A stretch of 64,000 nucleotides of DNA, from assembly GCF_947331435.1 (NCBI RefSeq), contig NZ_CAMZOF010000010.1, positions 186,001-250,000 on the forward strand. Reading direction: 5' to 3'. Both the position numbers and the translations under genes were made by a program. Origin of the DNA: Pelagibius sp. Alg239-R121. GTDB lineage: Bacteria; Pseudomonadota; Alphaproteobacteria; Kiloniellales; Kiloniellaceae. A model generated the notes under the pieces. It worked only from the letters and a program-made list of their open reading frames with translations. It was not told the DNA's origin and did not search any database. This document shows positions 6,610-15,445 of this stretch, one piece after another (position 1 is the first letter of the stretch; each line of letters starts with the position of its first letter).

Positions 6610-7896
6610 TCAATTCGAGGCCCGCAGTTCTTCCGGCAGGAAGAATTGGAAGTCCTGGTCATCGCCGACAGCAATATGACAGTCCTTACAGAAACCAACC
6701 TGCGCGGAACCTTTGCCACCGGTCGTTCCAAAGATCTGACCATTCGGCATCATCAAGGTGTAACGCCAATCACCACCATCTGCATCGAACCCCGCCGACA
6801 TCTTCTCCATCAGGAAGAAGGGTCCAGGGGTCACACGACCGCCCGAAGAAACAGTAAAGCTGTCCTTCGCCAGGATCGATCCAACCGGCATGGTCCCGCC
6901 GTCCTCAAACTTGCTATACTCGGATTTGGCCGTTGCGTTCGCGTAGTTGTTTACGAAGCGACCGCCATGGGTGTCCGAGGTATAGGAAATCTTGGAATAA
7001 CGGGTCCAATCCTTATAGGCCGCCGCGCTTGGATTACCCGACTTGGAATAGCCGGCAACCAATTCATCCAGGATACAATCGTAAACCCGCATCATCTCAG
7101 AATCCGTCAGCGTAGCAGAAGCCGCAGCTGCACAAGGATTGCAGGGATTACATGGGTTACAGGGATTGCAAGGATTTGATGCCGCACAAGGGTTGCAGGG
7201 GTTTGCCGCTGCACAGGGATTGCACGGGTTTGCTGCTGCACAGGGGTTGCAGGGATTGCAAGGGTTCTTGGCCGCACAAGGATTGCAGGGGTTACAGGCC
7301 TTCGCTGCGCAAGGATTGCATGGGTTACAAGCCTTCGCCGCACAAGGATTGCAGGGGTTGCAAGGATTCTTGGCTGCACAGGGGTTACAAGGATTGCAGG
7401 CGTTTGCCGCACAGGGGTTGCACGGATTACAAGGATTGCAAGCCTTCTTAGCGGCACAGGGGTTCGCCGCCGCTAGGCGCGGCACAATGCAGCGTGCAGA
7501 AGCACCGCCGGCGCTACCGCCTGCACAAGGATTGCAGGGATTGCACGGATTACAAGCATTCGCCGCGCAGGGATTGCACGGGTTGCAAGGATTTGCCGCC
7601 GCACAGGGGTTACAGGGATTGCAGGGGTTCTTGGCTGCGCAAGGGTTGCATGGGTTGCAAGGATTCTTGGCTGCACAAGGGTTGCAAGGATTGCACGGAT
7701 TTTTGGCCGCGCAGGGATTACAAGGATTTGTCGCAGCACATTGAGCGACAGCATGCCCAGGCAATGCCGTTACGCTCACTGCAACTGCGCCGGCACCAAC
7801 CGCCAACCCCAAGACGACTGGGATAGCCGTCGTCGTGGTCAAAAGATTGTCCTTTAGCCCGGTAATGAATCTCCCTCGAGATAGTCCGTCGCCCAT
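6610..7896 (-). CDS. CNPC-repeat protein fused to a cytochrome P460 domain
   Basis: A 428-residue exported protein in three parts. Residues 1-51 are a long signal peptide (cleavage after GHAVA). Residues 53-255 are CNPC repeats with AAK/AAA/AN spacers, about 49 cysteines by my count, split in two blocks by a glycine-rich insert ([17 protein letters not shown]). Residues 260-428 are a cytochrome P460-type domain: [10 protein letters not shown], then [38 protein letters not shown] and the haem motif CKDCH at about 403-407. Characterised P460 cytochromes bind c-type haem with a lysine cross-link and oxidise hydroxylamine or NO. Whether this one does is unknown; the lysine in ILAKDSF is a candidate. 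The start is the ATG with AAGGAGG five bases before it; the GTG six bases upstream lies inside that ribosome site. The fusion is unusual. Confidence 0.9.
   Translation of the reverse strand: MGDGLSRGRFITGLKDNLLTTTTAIPVVLGLAVGAGAVAVSVTALPGHAVAQCAATNPCNPCAAKNPCNPCNPCAAKNPCNPCNPCAAKNPCNPCNPCAAANPCNPCNPCAANACNPCNPCNPCAGGSAGGASARCIVPRLAAANPCAAKKACNPCNPCNPCAANACNPCNPCAAKNPCNPCNPCAAKACNPCNPCAAKACNPCNPCAAKNPCNPCNPCAAANPCNPCAAANPCNPCAASNPCNPCNPCNPCNPCAAAASATLTDSEMMRVYDCILDELVAGYSKSGNPSAAAYKDWTRYSKISYTSDTHGGRFVNNYANATAKSEYSKFEDGGTMPVGSILAKDSFTVSSGGRVTPGPFFLMEKMSAGFDADGGDWRYTLMMPNGQIFGTTGGKGSAQVGFCKDCHIAVGDDQDFQFFLPEELRASN
7132..7740 (-). repeat. Tandem coding repeat, CNPC units (large array)
   Basis: About 600 bases of imperfect tandem repeats encode [12 protein letters not shown] (36 bases) and shorter forms such as [11 protein letters not shown] (33 bases) or AAANPCNPC (27 bases). 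Codons for Cys, Asn and Pro alternate between synonyms from unit to unit, so the array is not a recent duplication. A non-repeat insert near 7460-7525 divides it. Confidence 0.9.
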
Positions 7897-7940
7897 CTCC
7901 ACCTCCTTATACTGTTTTTTTATCTATCCCTTCGAGGGAA

Positions 7941-7966
7941 GAGGACCGGGCCGAAACCCGGTCCTC
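7941..7966 (-). promoter_or_regulatory. Strong hairpin in the leader of the CNPC-P460 gene
   Basis: The 307-base gap 7897-8203 holds no gene. Within it, GAGGACCGGG (7941-7950) pairs perfectly with CCCGGTCCTC (7957-7966). A second small hairpin, TCCCT/AGGGA around 7928-7940, lies next to it, and a third, TCGGTC/GACCGA, at 8052-8068. All fall in the presumed 5' untranslated region of the leftward CNPC-P460 gene, 45-170 bases before its ATG. No T-run follows on the minus strand. It may be a regulatory leader. The rightward antiporter promoter must also lie in this gap. Confidence 0.5.
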
Positions 7967-8203
7967 CCGCGAGATCCTCGAGGGATGAGGACTTTGCTTT
8001 AAGCCCGACTCCCCGAGTGCTGGAAAGGAGCCGAACTACTGTTTATCGAATTCGGTCTTTTTGACCGACCCAACAACCAGTATATCCAACAATAGGGATT
8101 TTTATTCGGATTGGTGCATGGTTACACAGATTTGTGAAGTCACGTGATAAACTGTGCTCTGTCCACAACGCCGCTTTTCTATGAACGATAAATTCAGGAA
8201 TTC

Positions 8204-9466
8204 ATGAACACTACAGACCTCTCGCCTTTTGAGGCCGCCGCCGCACTCATCGTTCTCGCCGCGGTTCTCGGTTATCTGAACTACAGATTCATAAAACTGC
8301 CGCAAACCATTGGTTTGACGATCATCGGCGCCGTCGCGTCGCTTGCCCTGCTTGGCACGGACAAGCTCTTTCCTCAAATCGCCGTCGGCGCTGCCCTGCA
8401 CGAATTCGTCAAGGACCTGGACTTTCACTCGACACTTATGAACGGCATGCTGTCATTTCTGCTGTTCGCTGGCGCATTGCATGTGGACCTGACGAGTCTC
8501 GCCAAACGCAAATGGACCGTGCTGGCAATGGCGACCATCGGCGTGGCCCTATCCACCGCCATTATAGGGTTCGGCTTCAAAGGCCTGTCGATGGCACTGG
8601 GGTTCGACGTACCGATAGCCTGGTGCCTCGTTTTCGGAGCCTTGATCAGTCCGACCGATCCGGTCGCCGTGATGGGAATTCTAAAATCAGCGCGTGTTCC
8701 CGCGACATTGGAAGCAAAGGTTGCCGGCGAAAGCCTGTTTAACGACGGCGTTGGTGTGGTGATATTTTCCATCCTTCTGGCGTCGGCCATCAGCGGCGAA
8801 TCGCTTTCCCTGATAGATGCGGGCCAGCTCTTCGTCCAGGAAGCCATTGGCGGCGCCCTTCTCGGTCTTGTCATCGGTGGTTTGGCTTTCCTCGCCATGC
8901 GTTCGATCGACGAACACAACATTGAAGTCTTGATCACCCTTGCCTTGGTCATGGGGGGCTATGCCTTAGCCCAACGCCTTCACGTCGCCGGACCGGTGGT
9001 AATGGCGGTCGCCGGGCTCCTGATTGGAAACCACGGTTCACGGCTTGCCATGAGCGAAACGACGCGCGAGCATCTGAATAATTTCTGGGCGCTTTTAGAC
9101 GAAATCCTGAACTCGGTTCTATTTCTGCTGATCGGACTTGAAATCGTCGCCATTGCCCAGGATAGCGGTCATTTGCTGCTCGGTGTCGCAAGCATCCTGC
9201 TGGTGTTGGCAGGACGCTGTGTGGGCGTCGGCGTGCCAATGCTAATCATGTCCAGAATCGCTGATTTCACACGAGGGGCTTACCCCATTCTCGTCTGGGG
9301 CGGGTTGCGTGGCGGAATATCCATTGCGTTGGCGCTTTCGTTGCCTGAAAGCCCGATCCGCGAAACCATCCTGACCGCAACCTATGTCATCGTCGTATTC
9401 TCGGTCGTGATCCAGGGTGCCACCGTAGGCAAGGTGGCGAAACACTTTGTGCCTCAGGACAAGTGA
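8204..9466 (+). CDS. CPA1-family sodium/proton antiporter (NhaP type)
   Basis: A 420-residue membrane protein with about 12 hydrophobic segments. CPA1 signatures are present: SPTDPVAVMGIL near residue 150, ESLFNDGVGVV near residue 180 (the ND ion-binding motif), and WGGLRGGISIALALSLP near residue 370. It exchanges Na+ or K+ for protons across the inner membrane for pH and salt homeostasis. A CAGGAA ribosome site precedes the ATG. The cytoplasmic C-terminus is very short. Salt and pH stress suit a marine or saline organism. It is divergent from the CNPC-P460 gene and appears to be a single transcription unit. Confidence 0.92.
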   Translation: MNTTDLSPFEAAAALIVLAAVLGYLNYRFIKLPQTIGLTIIGAVASLALLGTDKLFPQIAVGAALHEFVKDLDFHSTLMNGMLSFLLFAGALHVDLTSLAKRKWTVLAMATIGVALSTAIIGFGFKGLSMALGFDVPIAWCLVFGALISPTDPVAVMGILKSARVPATLEAKVAGESLFNDGVGVVIFSILLASAISGESLSLIDAGQLFVQEAIGGALLGLVIGGLAFLAMRSIDEHNIEVLITLALVMGGYALAQRLHVAGPVVMAVAGLLIGNHGSRLAMSETTREHLNNFWALLDEILNSVLFLLIGLEIVAIAQDSGHLLLGVASILLVLAGRCVGVGVPMLIMSRIADFTRGAYPILVWGGLRGGISIALALSLPESPIRETILTATYVIVVFSVVIQGATVGKVAKHFVPQDK

Positions 9467-9632
9467 AGGGATACCCTCCGTCCCCGATTAATCTTCCAAA
9501 TACCGGGCGCAGTTCCCCAAAAACCACCATTTGAAGCGGCGGAGTCAGCCAATTGCGACTCTCCTGCTCCTTTTGGTGGAAATCGTGGTACACTCACCCG
9601 TGGAATTTCGCTAAATTCAAGAGAATGAATTC

Positions 9633-11543
9633 GTGCAGGATCAAAAGCTTAACGTCAACGTCACCTGTTTGAAGGCTTACCGCCGAATTGCTTCGGCCCT
9701 ACTGGCCATTGCGGTAGTTGCCGGGTTTTCCAGCGTCCCAGCGGCGCAATCCATCAACTGGGCAGATCCGCAAAGCCCGATCCTTAAGGCCGTCGTTACG
9801 CATCAACGCATTGCGAACGAACGCGAAGTCGGAAACATATTGGTTCTGCGTGCCGGCAGGCCTTTTGCCGGGGTGACCAGGATGACGCTGGTGGCTGGAG
9901 ATTCACTGGTTACCGGCGATCAAACCGCGATTATTGGTTATGCAGACCAGTCTTGGGAAGCAGTGATCCATCCGGGCACACAGGTCGACTTTCGCGGTGG
10001 CGAGGTCAAAGTGACCTTTGGACGGATGTTCGTTCAACTGACCCCTTCCGAACAAAACCTGCTGCCGATCGCGGTCTCCAGCAAGTACGGCACCGTCACG
10101 GCAGGAGACGCCAGTTTCGAGATTGACGTGAGCGAAGATCGCGCGGTCGTCACAGTCATAGCAGGGAAAATCGACCTCACCCGGCCTTCGTCGGAAGTGG
10201 TAAAGCTTCAAGCTCTGGACGAAGCTGTTCTCGTTACCGATGCCCCTGTTGTGTCACGTCCGATAAGTGGCAGCCGTTCAGCTGAGATTGGCGATCGGAT
10301 TGCTACCCTGGCCAATCTAGGGGTCGTGTCGTCGCCAGGCGCACGCCAAACGGCGGCAACTTCGCCACAACCAGCCACGACCACTGAGGCAACCGGGGCA
10401 AGCGAAACCGAATCAGATGCCGCGGCCCAGTTGGCGCGCAACCGCGTCGCCCAGCGCATGCTCAACGAGCTCGGATACGACGCGGGGCCCGCAGATGGTG
10501 TCGCAGGCCCCCGCACTCTGCGTGCTGTGGCGGCCTTCCGTCTGGACCGTCAACTGCCCGGCACGACAAACATCGACGATGGTTTGATCGCCGCTCTGCG
10601 CACGGCGCCCGCAAAAAAAGCTGAGCCGTCAGTCATGAGCCAAGCCGACATCGCTGCGGCCCTTGCCGGTAAAAAACAGACGCAACCGCAGTCTCAAGCA
10701 CTCAAATCTCCCCAAGCACCCGAACCTCCCCAGGCGCCCAAAGCGCAAACCGGGTCTCTGGTTCCTGACGTTGTCGGGTTAGATTTTGACCAGGCCCGAC
10801 AGGCGCTGATCAAGCGTAATCAGTTAATTGGACGTGTGACGTACCAATCCGACGAAGCAGCGGCACCGGGCACCGTCCTGCGGCAGTTTCCCGCGCCCGG
10901 AAATATCGACCGCCAAAACGTCTCAATCGATCTTGTTGTAGCCCGTGCTGCGCCGGTTGCGACAAAGGCCGCAACCACGTCGAGCGGAAACACTGCGGCA
11001 CCCCCTCCGCCACCACCGCCCGGCAGCGCCTCAGGGTCCAACAAGACAGCAGTCGCGAGCACAGACTCCTTTCTTGGAGCGAAGGGTTATCTTGGAAACC
11101 AGGACGAGATCGCGAGCCTCTTCCGGCCGGAACAGAAACTGGAGTCAAGCAATACAACCGGAGCAAACGTCCTCAGTCGTGATGAACTCTCGGCCTGCCT
11201 GAGGATCGAGGATGATTATCTAGCCCAAAAGCTGAGAGTCGGTGCGTCCAATCAAAAGCAGGATGCGACCGCCGACGAAATCGCATCACTCGATGTCAGG
11301 CTGGATGAGATTCTGCCGAAAACCGACCCCAACAAACCTGAGACCGTGAAGGCTTATAATGACCTCCTCGATCAGCGGCTCAAATTGTTTGCCGAATACA
11401 AGGACAACATCCTGCCGGCGGCCCGGCAAAATGAGCGCGAACTGCGGGCGATAGAGCGGAACTTTCAGGCGGACTGCGGCCAACGCCCCTATCGCGCAGA
11501 CGACCTGGAAGCAGCGCGCAAGGAAGCCTCCCTGGCCCGCTAG
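9633..11543 (+). CDS. Exported FecR / PG-binding / PASTA multidomain protein
   Basis: A 636-residue protein with an N-terminal signal (hydrophobic residues 14-30, cleavage near PAAQS). Residues about 50-200 form a FecR-type beta domain (GNILVLRAGRPF, then GDSLVTGDQTAIIGY, then ASFEIDVSEDRAVVTVIAGKI, shortened here). Residues 265-320 are a peptidoglycan-binding type 1 domain (AQRMLNELGYDAGPADGVAGPRT, shortened). Residues 375-435 are one PASTA domain (VPDVVGLDFDQARQALIKRN). A proline-rich linker and a helical C-terminus with a C-x(n)-C pair follow. The set suggests a periplasmic protein that binds cell wall. The start is GTG; an ATG nearby is out of frame. Its role is unknown and the domain combination is unusual. 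Confidence 0.85.
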   Translation: MQDQKLNVNVTCLKAYRRIASALLAIAVVAGFSSVPAAQSINWADPQSPILKAVVTHQRIANEREVGNILVLRAGRPFAGVTRMTLVAGDSLVTGDQTAIIGYADQSWEAVIHPGTQVDFRGGEVKVTFGRMFVQLTPSEQNLLPIAVSSKYGTVTAGDASFEIDVSEDRAVVTVIAGKIDLTRPSSEVVKLQALDEAVLVTDAPVVSRPISGSRSAEIGDRIATLANLGVVSSPGARQTAATSPQPATTTEATGASETESDAAAQLARNRVAQRMLNELGYDAGPADGVAGPRTLRAVAAFRLDRQLPGTTNIDDGLIAALRTAPAKKAEPSVMSQADIAAALAGKKQTQPQSQALKSPQAPEPPQAPKAQTGSLVPDVVGLDFDQARQALIKRNQLIGRVTYQSDEAAAPGTVLRQFPAPGNIDRQNVSIDLVVARAAPVATKAATTSSGNTAAPPPPPPPGSASGSNKTAVASTDSFLGAKGYLGNQDEIASLFRPEQKLESSNTTGANVLSRDELSACLRIEDDYLAQKLRVGASNQKQDATADEIASLDVRLDEILPKTDPNKPETVKAYNDLLDQRLKLFAEYKDNILPAARQNERELRAIERNFQADCGQRPYRADDLEAARKEASLAR

Positions 11544-11660
11544 AGTGACATCGCTTTCCACTGTTTTTGCGAAAAACCTAGGTCAGCATCTCCTGCAGCA
11601 AGACAGAGTCTGGTTGCTTCCACAGAACCAGTGAATTCGTCAATCCATCCCGCAATTAAA

Positions 11661-11690
11661 CAGTCAGCATGCAACCAGTCAGCATGCAAC
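11661..11690. repeat. 15-base perfect tandem duplication
   Basis: CAGTCAGCATGCAAC occurs twice head to tail at 11661-11675 and 11676-11690 in the gap between the FecR-type gene and the diheme cytochrome gene. It looks like a replication-slippage product. Confidence 0.85.
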
Positions 11691-11749
11691 CGGACTTTGC
11701 CCCCCCTCAAGATGCAAAGGGGTGGCGCCGAAGTCCAGTGGAAACGCCC

Positions 11750-13459
11750 TCACAGAGTCTTCATATATTCGACAAGTTCCCAACGCTCTGCGTCGCTGAG
11801 TTTACCTGTGCCGTAGTCGTGTCCAGCGTTCGAATTACCAGTCTTGGAAGCATCGAAAACGAAGCCGCCATCGAAGGCCTCTGTCTCAAAGCCGACGTTC
11901 ACCGGATCGAATTCGCGGCTGCCGACGGTGAAGCGGTCAACGCGCTGATCGGACGGCAACAGGAGCTGATAGAGATTGGGCACGGAACCATTGTGTAGAT
12001 AAGGAGCCGTCGCCCATATGCCGTTCAGCGGTCGGCCTTTGTAAGCAAGCAAGGGGGAGTCGACGTTCAATTCGACTGTTTCGATATTCTCCTCACCTTC
12101 AGGCGCGAGACCAGCCAACGCAGCCTGTAATGATTTTTCAGAGACTTTGATGTTCTCCACGCCCTCGACTGCAGGGCCCGAAACGCGTTGAACGACGCGG
12201 CGGATGATCACGCCTTTGACGACGTGGCTGAGCAAAGCGCCTGCGGGCTCTTCTTCGCCCAGACGGCTGCGCCCAACGATGACCTTGGTCTTGGCGCCCT
12301 TCAGGCGCCCGGTCTTTGCCGTCCTCTGAATGAAGTTCGTTGCCATCCGCGGATCGGTTCCCAACTTCGAAACCTTTGCCATCTTGGCTTTGATCTTCCG
12401 CTTGGGGTCGGTCCGCTCGTCATCGCCGAGCACGACATGGCAGCCGGCACAGTATTTGTTATAATGCGCCTGCCCCGCGGCCGCCTTTGCCGTATCGACT
12501 GCAGGTAGCTGCTCCGGCCACTTCGGTGAATAGAGTTTCTTGATGTGGTCTTCCATGTCGCGCAGGTTCCGGGTTTCCGCTGACGAGCGATAACCGAAGC
12601 GCGACTTCTTGACCTCGAGCTCGCCAAAGACTCCCAGCACTTCCCCCACGTTGCGGCCAAGCGAACCCAACAGGCCGTTGCGCGCAATCCCGTTCCACTG
12701 AACAAAATCGTGCTGCGGCGTATCCCACAGGAAAGGATAACTGACGGGAGCGTCTGGAGCCCGGTAGTTCTCTGGCAGATTAAGTGCGGTGCCGCTGACT
12801 TCGTTGAGGATAATCCCAAAGGCGTCAACCCGGGCATTGCCGTAAGCGACAGGCGAGTGACTGCGCGCCTGCCATGCCTTGAGTTCCACGGTCAGGCCAT
12901 TCAAACGATCACGCAGATCGCTGCGTGCTGCATCGTCACCCCCGTCTTCCAGGACTTTGGCGGCGAAACGATCAAATTTCGCGTTCTCGGATGCGGTCTT
13001 GGAGAGTGCCGCGATTAACCCGTCATGGAACGCCGTGTGATCGCCAAGCGCGGGCGCGCCATCAATCCGCATCTGGGTACCCTGAAAGTCAATCTGTCCG
13101 GTATGACAGGCGGCACAGGTAAACCCCATCCAGGCCTCACCGTTTGACCCCTCGTGTTTGGTCATTCCCACGGGCAGTCCGTCGGGGTTGTAGTAGGATG
13201 TTGTGACATTGGTCAGGTAGCGGTAGCCGTTGATATTGGCGTCGCTGCGAAAGTCCTCTTCGCTATCGGCTTGCTCGACCGCAAGAAACCAATCATAGGG
13301 GATCAGTTGAGACCCTTGGGTCGTCGTATAGAACCACTGCCGGTCTGCATTCGACCACCCTTGGTCCAGATAAACGAATCCATCATCCGGAATGTTATGA
13401 GCGCAACCCGCAACAGCAACCACTGCGGACAGCAGCGCAGCGCGAAAGAAATTTCGCAT
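11750..13459 (-). CDS. RoxA-like diheme cytochrome c lipoprotein
   Basis: A 569-residue protein with a lipoprotein signal peptide (VVAVAGC, lipid cysteine at about 19) and two c-type haem motifs, CAACH at 115-119 and CAGCH at 337-341. The spacing and the WDTPQHDFVQWNG segment between them resemble the RoxA/RoxB and diheme-peroxidase superfamily. Known members cleave rubber with dioxygen (RoxA) or reduce peroxide; the true substrate here cannot be read from the sequence. The ATG at 13459 has a GAGGTGGGG ribosome site and starts exactly at the signal peptide; the frame extends 70 codons further upstream without coding character. It is the last in a run of leftward genes and convergent with the FecR-type gene. 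Confidence 0.85.
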   Translation of the reverse strand: MRNFFRAALLSAVVAVAGCAHNIPDDGFVYLDQGWSNADRQWFYTTTQGSQLIPYDWFLAVEQADSEEDFRSDANINGYRYLTNVTTSYYNPDGLPVGMTKHEGSNGEAWMGFTCAACHTGQIDFQGTQMRIDGAPALGDHTAFHDGLIAALSKTASENAKFDRFAAKVLEDGGDDAARSDLRDRLNGLTVELKAWQARSHSPVAYGNARVDAFGIILNEVSGTALNLPENYRAPDAPVSYPFLWDTPQHDFVQWNGIARNGLLGSLGRNVGEVLGVFGELEVKKSRFGYRSSAETRNLRDMEDHIKKLYSPKWPEQLPAVDTAKAAAGQAHYNKYCAGCHVVLGDDERTDPKRKIKAKMAKVSKLGTDPRMATNFIQRTAKTGRLKGAKTKVIVGRSRLGEEEPAGALLSHVVKGVIIRRVVQRVSGPAVEGVENIKVSEKSLQAALAGLAPEGEENIETVELNVDSPLLAYKGRPLNGIWATAPYLHNGSVPNLYQLLLPSDQRVDRFTVGSREFDPVNVGFETEAFDGGFVFDASKTGNSNAGHDYGTGKLSDAERWELVEYMKTL

Positions 13460-13647
13460 AATCCCCACCTCTGTTCGATCGAGCAATCGTACTTTCCTGC
13501 AGCAATTGCTCGCCCCCAACCCGACTCCCCGCTCACTTGCGGTCTGTCTCCTCAGCCACAATCCTAAGTCATAACAGATTGAAAGCATAGCATTTCCTGC
13601 CCACACACCGCAGCGGTCGACGGGTACAGAAGAACGCAGAGACGCGG

Positions 13648-14124
13648 TCAGTTCTTGTAGCGAGTCCAACCGATCCCGTTGGGAAAGCGGAGCGTGTCAT
13701 CGCCATCGAGTTCGATCGTATAACTGAGCCAAGAATCGCCGTAGATGTCTCCTTCGCGCGGATCATAGATCTCGCCGCCATAGATCTCGGTGATACAGCC
13801 CCGGTCGTCCGCGACCGGTTCGAATTTGCTCAGAATATTTGCTTCGGAAACCAGACGGCCGCGCTTGCTCTCGTCCGGGTGGTTCGCATCCAGACGTGGT
13901 TTTCCTGTCTTCTCGTCGAGCGGCCTTGCCTCCCAGACAAACCGGCTGCAGACCGCCTCGCCACAGTTGAAGATTTCCTGTCGCGACTGTTCCGGCGAGT
14001 CAAAAGGCTCGTCTTCCCAGGTCGACCAAACTCCGTACACGGAAGCGCATTCCGCCGCTTCGACTGCAACAGGTGTCAGCGCCAGGAGTATCGCTGCGGC
14101 GAGACGTTGGATCATACTTTGCAT
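13648..14124 (-). CDS. Exported DUF2147-like protein
   Basis: A 158-residue protein with a signal peptide (cleavage near VEAAEC, residue 23). The mature part starts VYGVWSTWED and carries PRLDANHPDESKRGR and GGEIYDPREGDIYGDSW, the pattern of the DUF2147 fold (a small secreted beta-barrel of unknown role, often with a D-x-N-P and G-x-IYDP motif). Cysteines occur in pairs that could form disulfides (FNCGEAVCSRF). A second ATG three codons in is an alternative start. It lies 188 bases upstream of the diheme lipoprotein on the same strand. Confidence 0.7.
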   Translation of the reverse strand: MQSMIQRLAAAILLALTPVAVEAAECASVYGVWSTWEDEPFDSPEQSRQEIFNCGEAVCSRFVWEARPLDEKTGKPRLDANHPDESKRGRLVSEANILSKFEPVADDRGCITEIYGGEIYDPREGDIYGDSWLSYTIELDGDDTLRFPNGIGWTRYKN

Positions 14125-14241
14125 GACCGGACGATAGCGGAAGCACCTGGCGGCTGAAAGCCTCGACCAGTCACATTCCGATCACCAGATCGTAGTCGAC
14201 CAAATTTCTGCGCAGGAGGTTTGCAGACCTATCAATCTTTG

Positions 14242-14727
14242 TTAGGCGGGTTCCTTCATACACTGACGCAACGAGGCCGCGGTCGTTTCAGTCACATAGT
14301 AGACACCGTCGACGATCGTCGTGCGCTTGTCATCCCACTTGGTGGCATTGAAATCCCAACCGATCAGCTGCGCCTTCTTTTCCGGATCGTCAATAATCCG
14401 CCGCAACCGTCGGGTCATAAGCTTCTGAAACTCGGAAACCGCCCGCAGGTCTGTGTCGCCGGACAGATCCATTATTTCCCGCATGCGGACCCGGCCGCCC
14501 TTCTTTGCGAAAAGCTCCAGGCGACGCCGCTGATCCGCCGAAAGGCCATGCACGAACTTCATCGCCTGTTCCGGCCGCAGATCCACCGGCTGACGCCACT
14601 TGAGCTGTCTTGTGGATGGGCTGGGCTGGGCTGCCGGCCCCCTCTTACCCGTGAGAACCGAAAGCAGCTCCTGCTGTGTCTCGGGTTTCAGACGGCGGAA
14701 CTCTCTATCTTCGACCACAATCTGCAT
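14242..14727 (-). CDS. Soluble protein of unknown function, basic, helical
   Basis: A 161-residue protein without signal or membrane segments. The middle (about residues 50-110) is rich in basic helices: MKFVHGLSADQRRRLELFAKKGG, shortened here, then REIMDLSGDTDLRAVSEFQKLMTRRLRRI, which could be a winged-helix or other DNA-binding unit. The C-terminus GWDFNATKWDDKRTTIVDGVYYV is strand-like, and a lone Cys is near the end. A CCAGGAGAA ribosome site precedes the ATG. I do not recognise the family with confidence. Confidence 0.7.
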   Translation of the reverse strand: MQIVVEDREFRRLKPETQQELLSVLTGKRGPAAQPSPSTRQLKWRQPVDLRPEQAMKFVHGLSADQRRRLELFAKKGGRVRMREIMDLSGDTDLRAVSEFQKLMTRRLRRIIDDPEKKAQLIGWDFNATKWDDKRTTIVDGVYYVTETTAASLRQCMKEPA

Positions 14728-14974
14728 GACAAATTCTCCTGGCGGCTAACGAGCCCATTGAAGTTAAGGAACGATTACAACCGACACTGAACCTCAACAC
14801 GCAATGGGAATCAGGGCTAATAACGTCACGAAATGTCCAAAACGAGGCGATCGCGCGCTACGGGACAAGTTGTCTGTATAATAGTCCAATTCGCAGCGAC
14901 ATTCGATCACATCTTTATCCCCGGTCGGCTTCAAATCCTATCGGTGATTGTAGATTAGGTCTCTGCGCCAATTC

Positions 14975-15445
14975 CTATAATTCGGGTCGATTGACCATCA
15001 GCCAAAATATGACGATAACGGCTGTGAAAGCAGGCCAGCCGAGCCAGAACCATGCCCGGGCGCAACGGAAGTACTCCTCCGGCAACGCCGTCCCTGCGGC
15101 ACGCGCTTCAGATGCAAAGTTCCGCATACGCAGTTGCAGTTTCAGCACGACCAGCCAACAAATACCGGCAATTCCATAGAGCAGCAACGCCAGCACGAGC
15201 CAGCCCTCCCCCCAATCGTAACCCGCTAATTCGATAAGCACGGCGCCGCTCATCGGCTGGACAATGACCGACGGCAACGTGAAGGCCCAGTCGGCACGCA
15301 CCGTATTGCGCGTCGCCACAGCGATCGCAGCGACATCGCGCGATAGATGTGTCAGCCAAAGATGCAGCGCCGTGCCCAGGCCAGTCCCGAAAAGAATGGT
15401 CGAGCTGAGGATATGCACCCACTTGGCGGTCAGATAAGGATCCAT
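14975..15445 (-). CDS. DUF2269-family integral membrane protein
   Basis: A 156-residue protein with four predicted membrane helices (about residues 7-27, 48-70, 78-100, 130-150). It begins MDPYLTAKWVHILSSTILFG, typical of DUF2269 proteins. Its ATG overlaps the TAA stop of the SDR-DoxX gene (TAATG), so the two are translationally coupled. The longer frame upstream of 15445 is the other gene's DNA. Function is unknown; the coupling suggests the two products work together in the membrane. Confidence 0.82.
   Translation of the reverse strand: MDPYLTAKWVHILSSTILFGTGLGTALHLWLTHLSRDVAAIAVATRNTVRADWAFTLPSVIVQPMSGAVLIELAGYDWGEGWLVLALLLYGIAGICWLVVLKLQLRMRNFASEARAAGTALPEEYFRCARAWFWLGWPAFTAVIVIFWLMVNRPEL

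Noticed and set aside
7132-7740. Repeats that look like a CRISPR array
   Set aside because: The repeats are continuous, in frame and coding, without unique spacers, and no cas gene is near.
7139-7744. Plus-strand frame of 201 residues with LQG repeats
   Set aside because: It is the antisense reading of the CNPC repeat array. The minus strand has the signal peptide, ribosome site and P460 domain; the plus frame has none of these.
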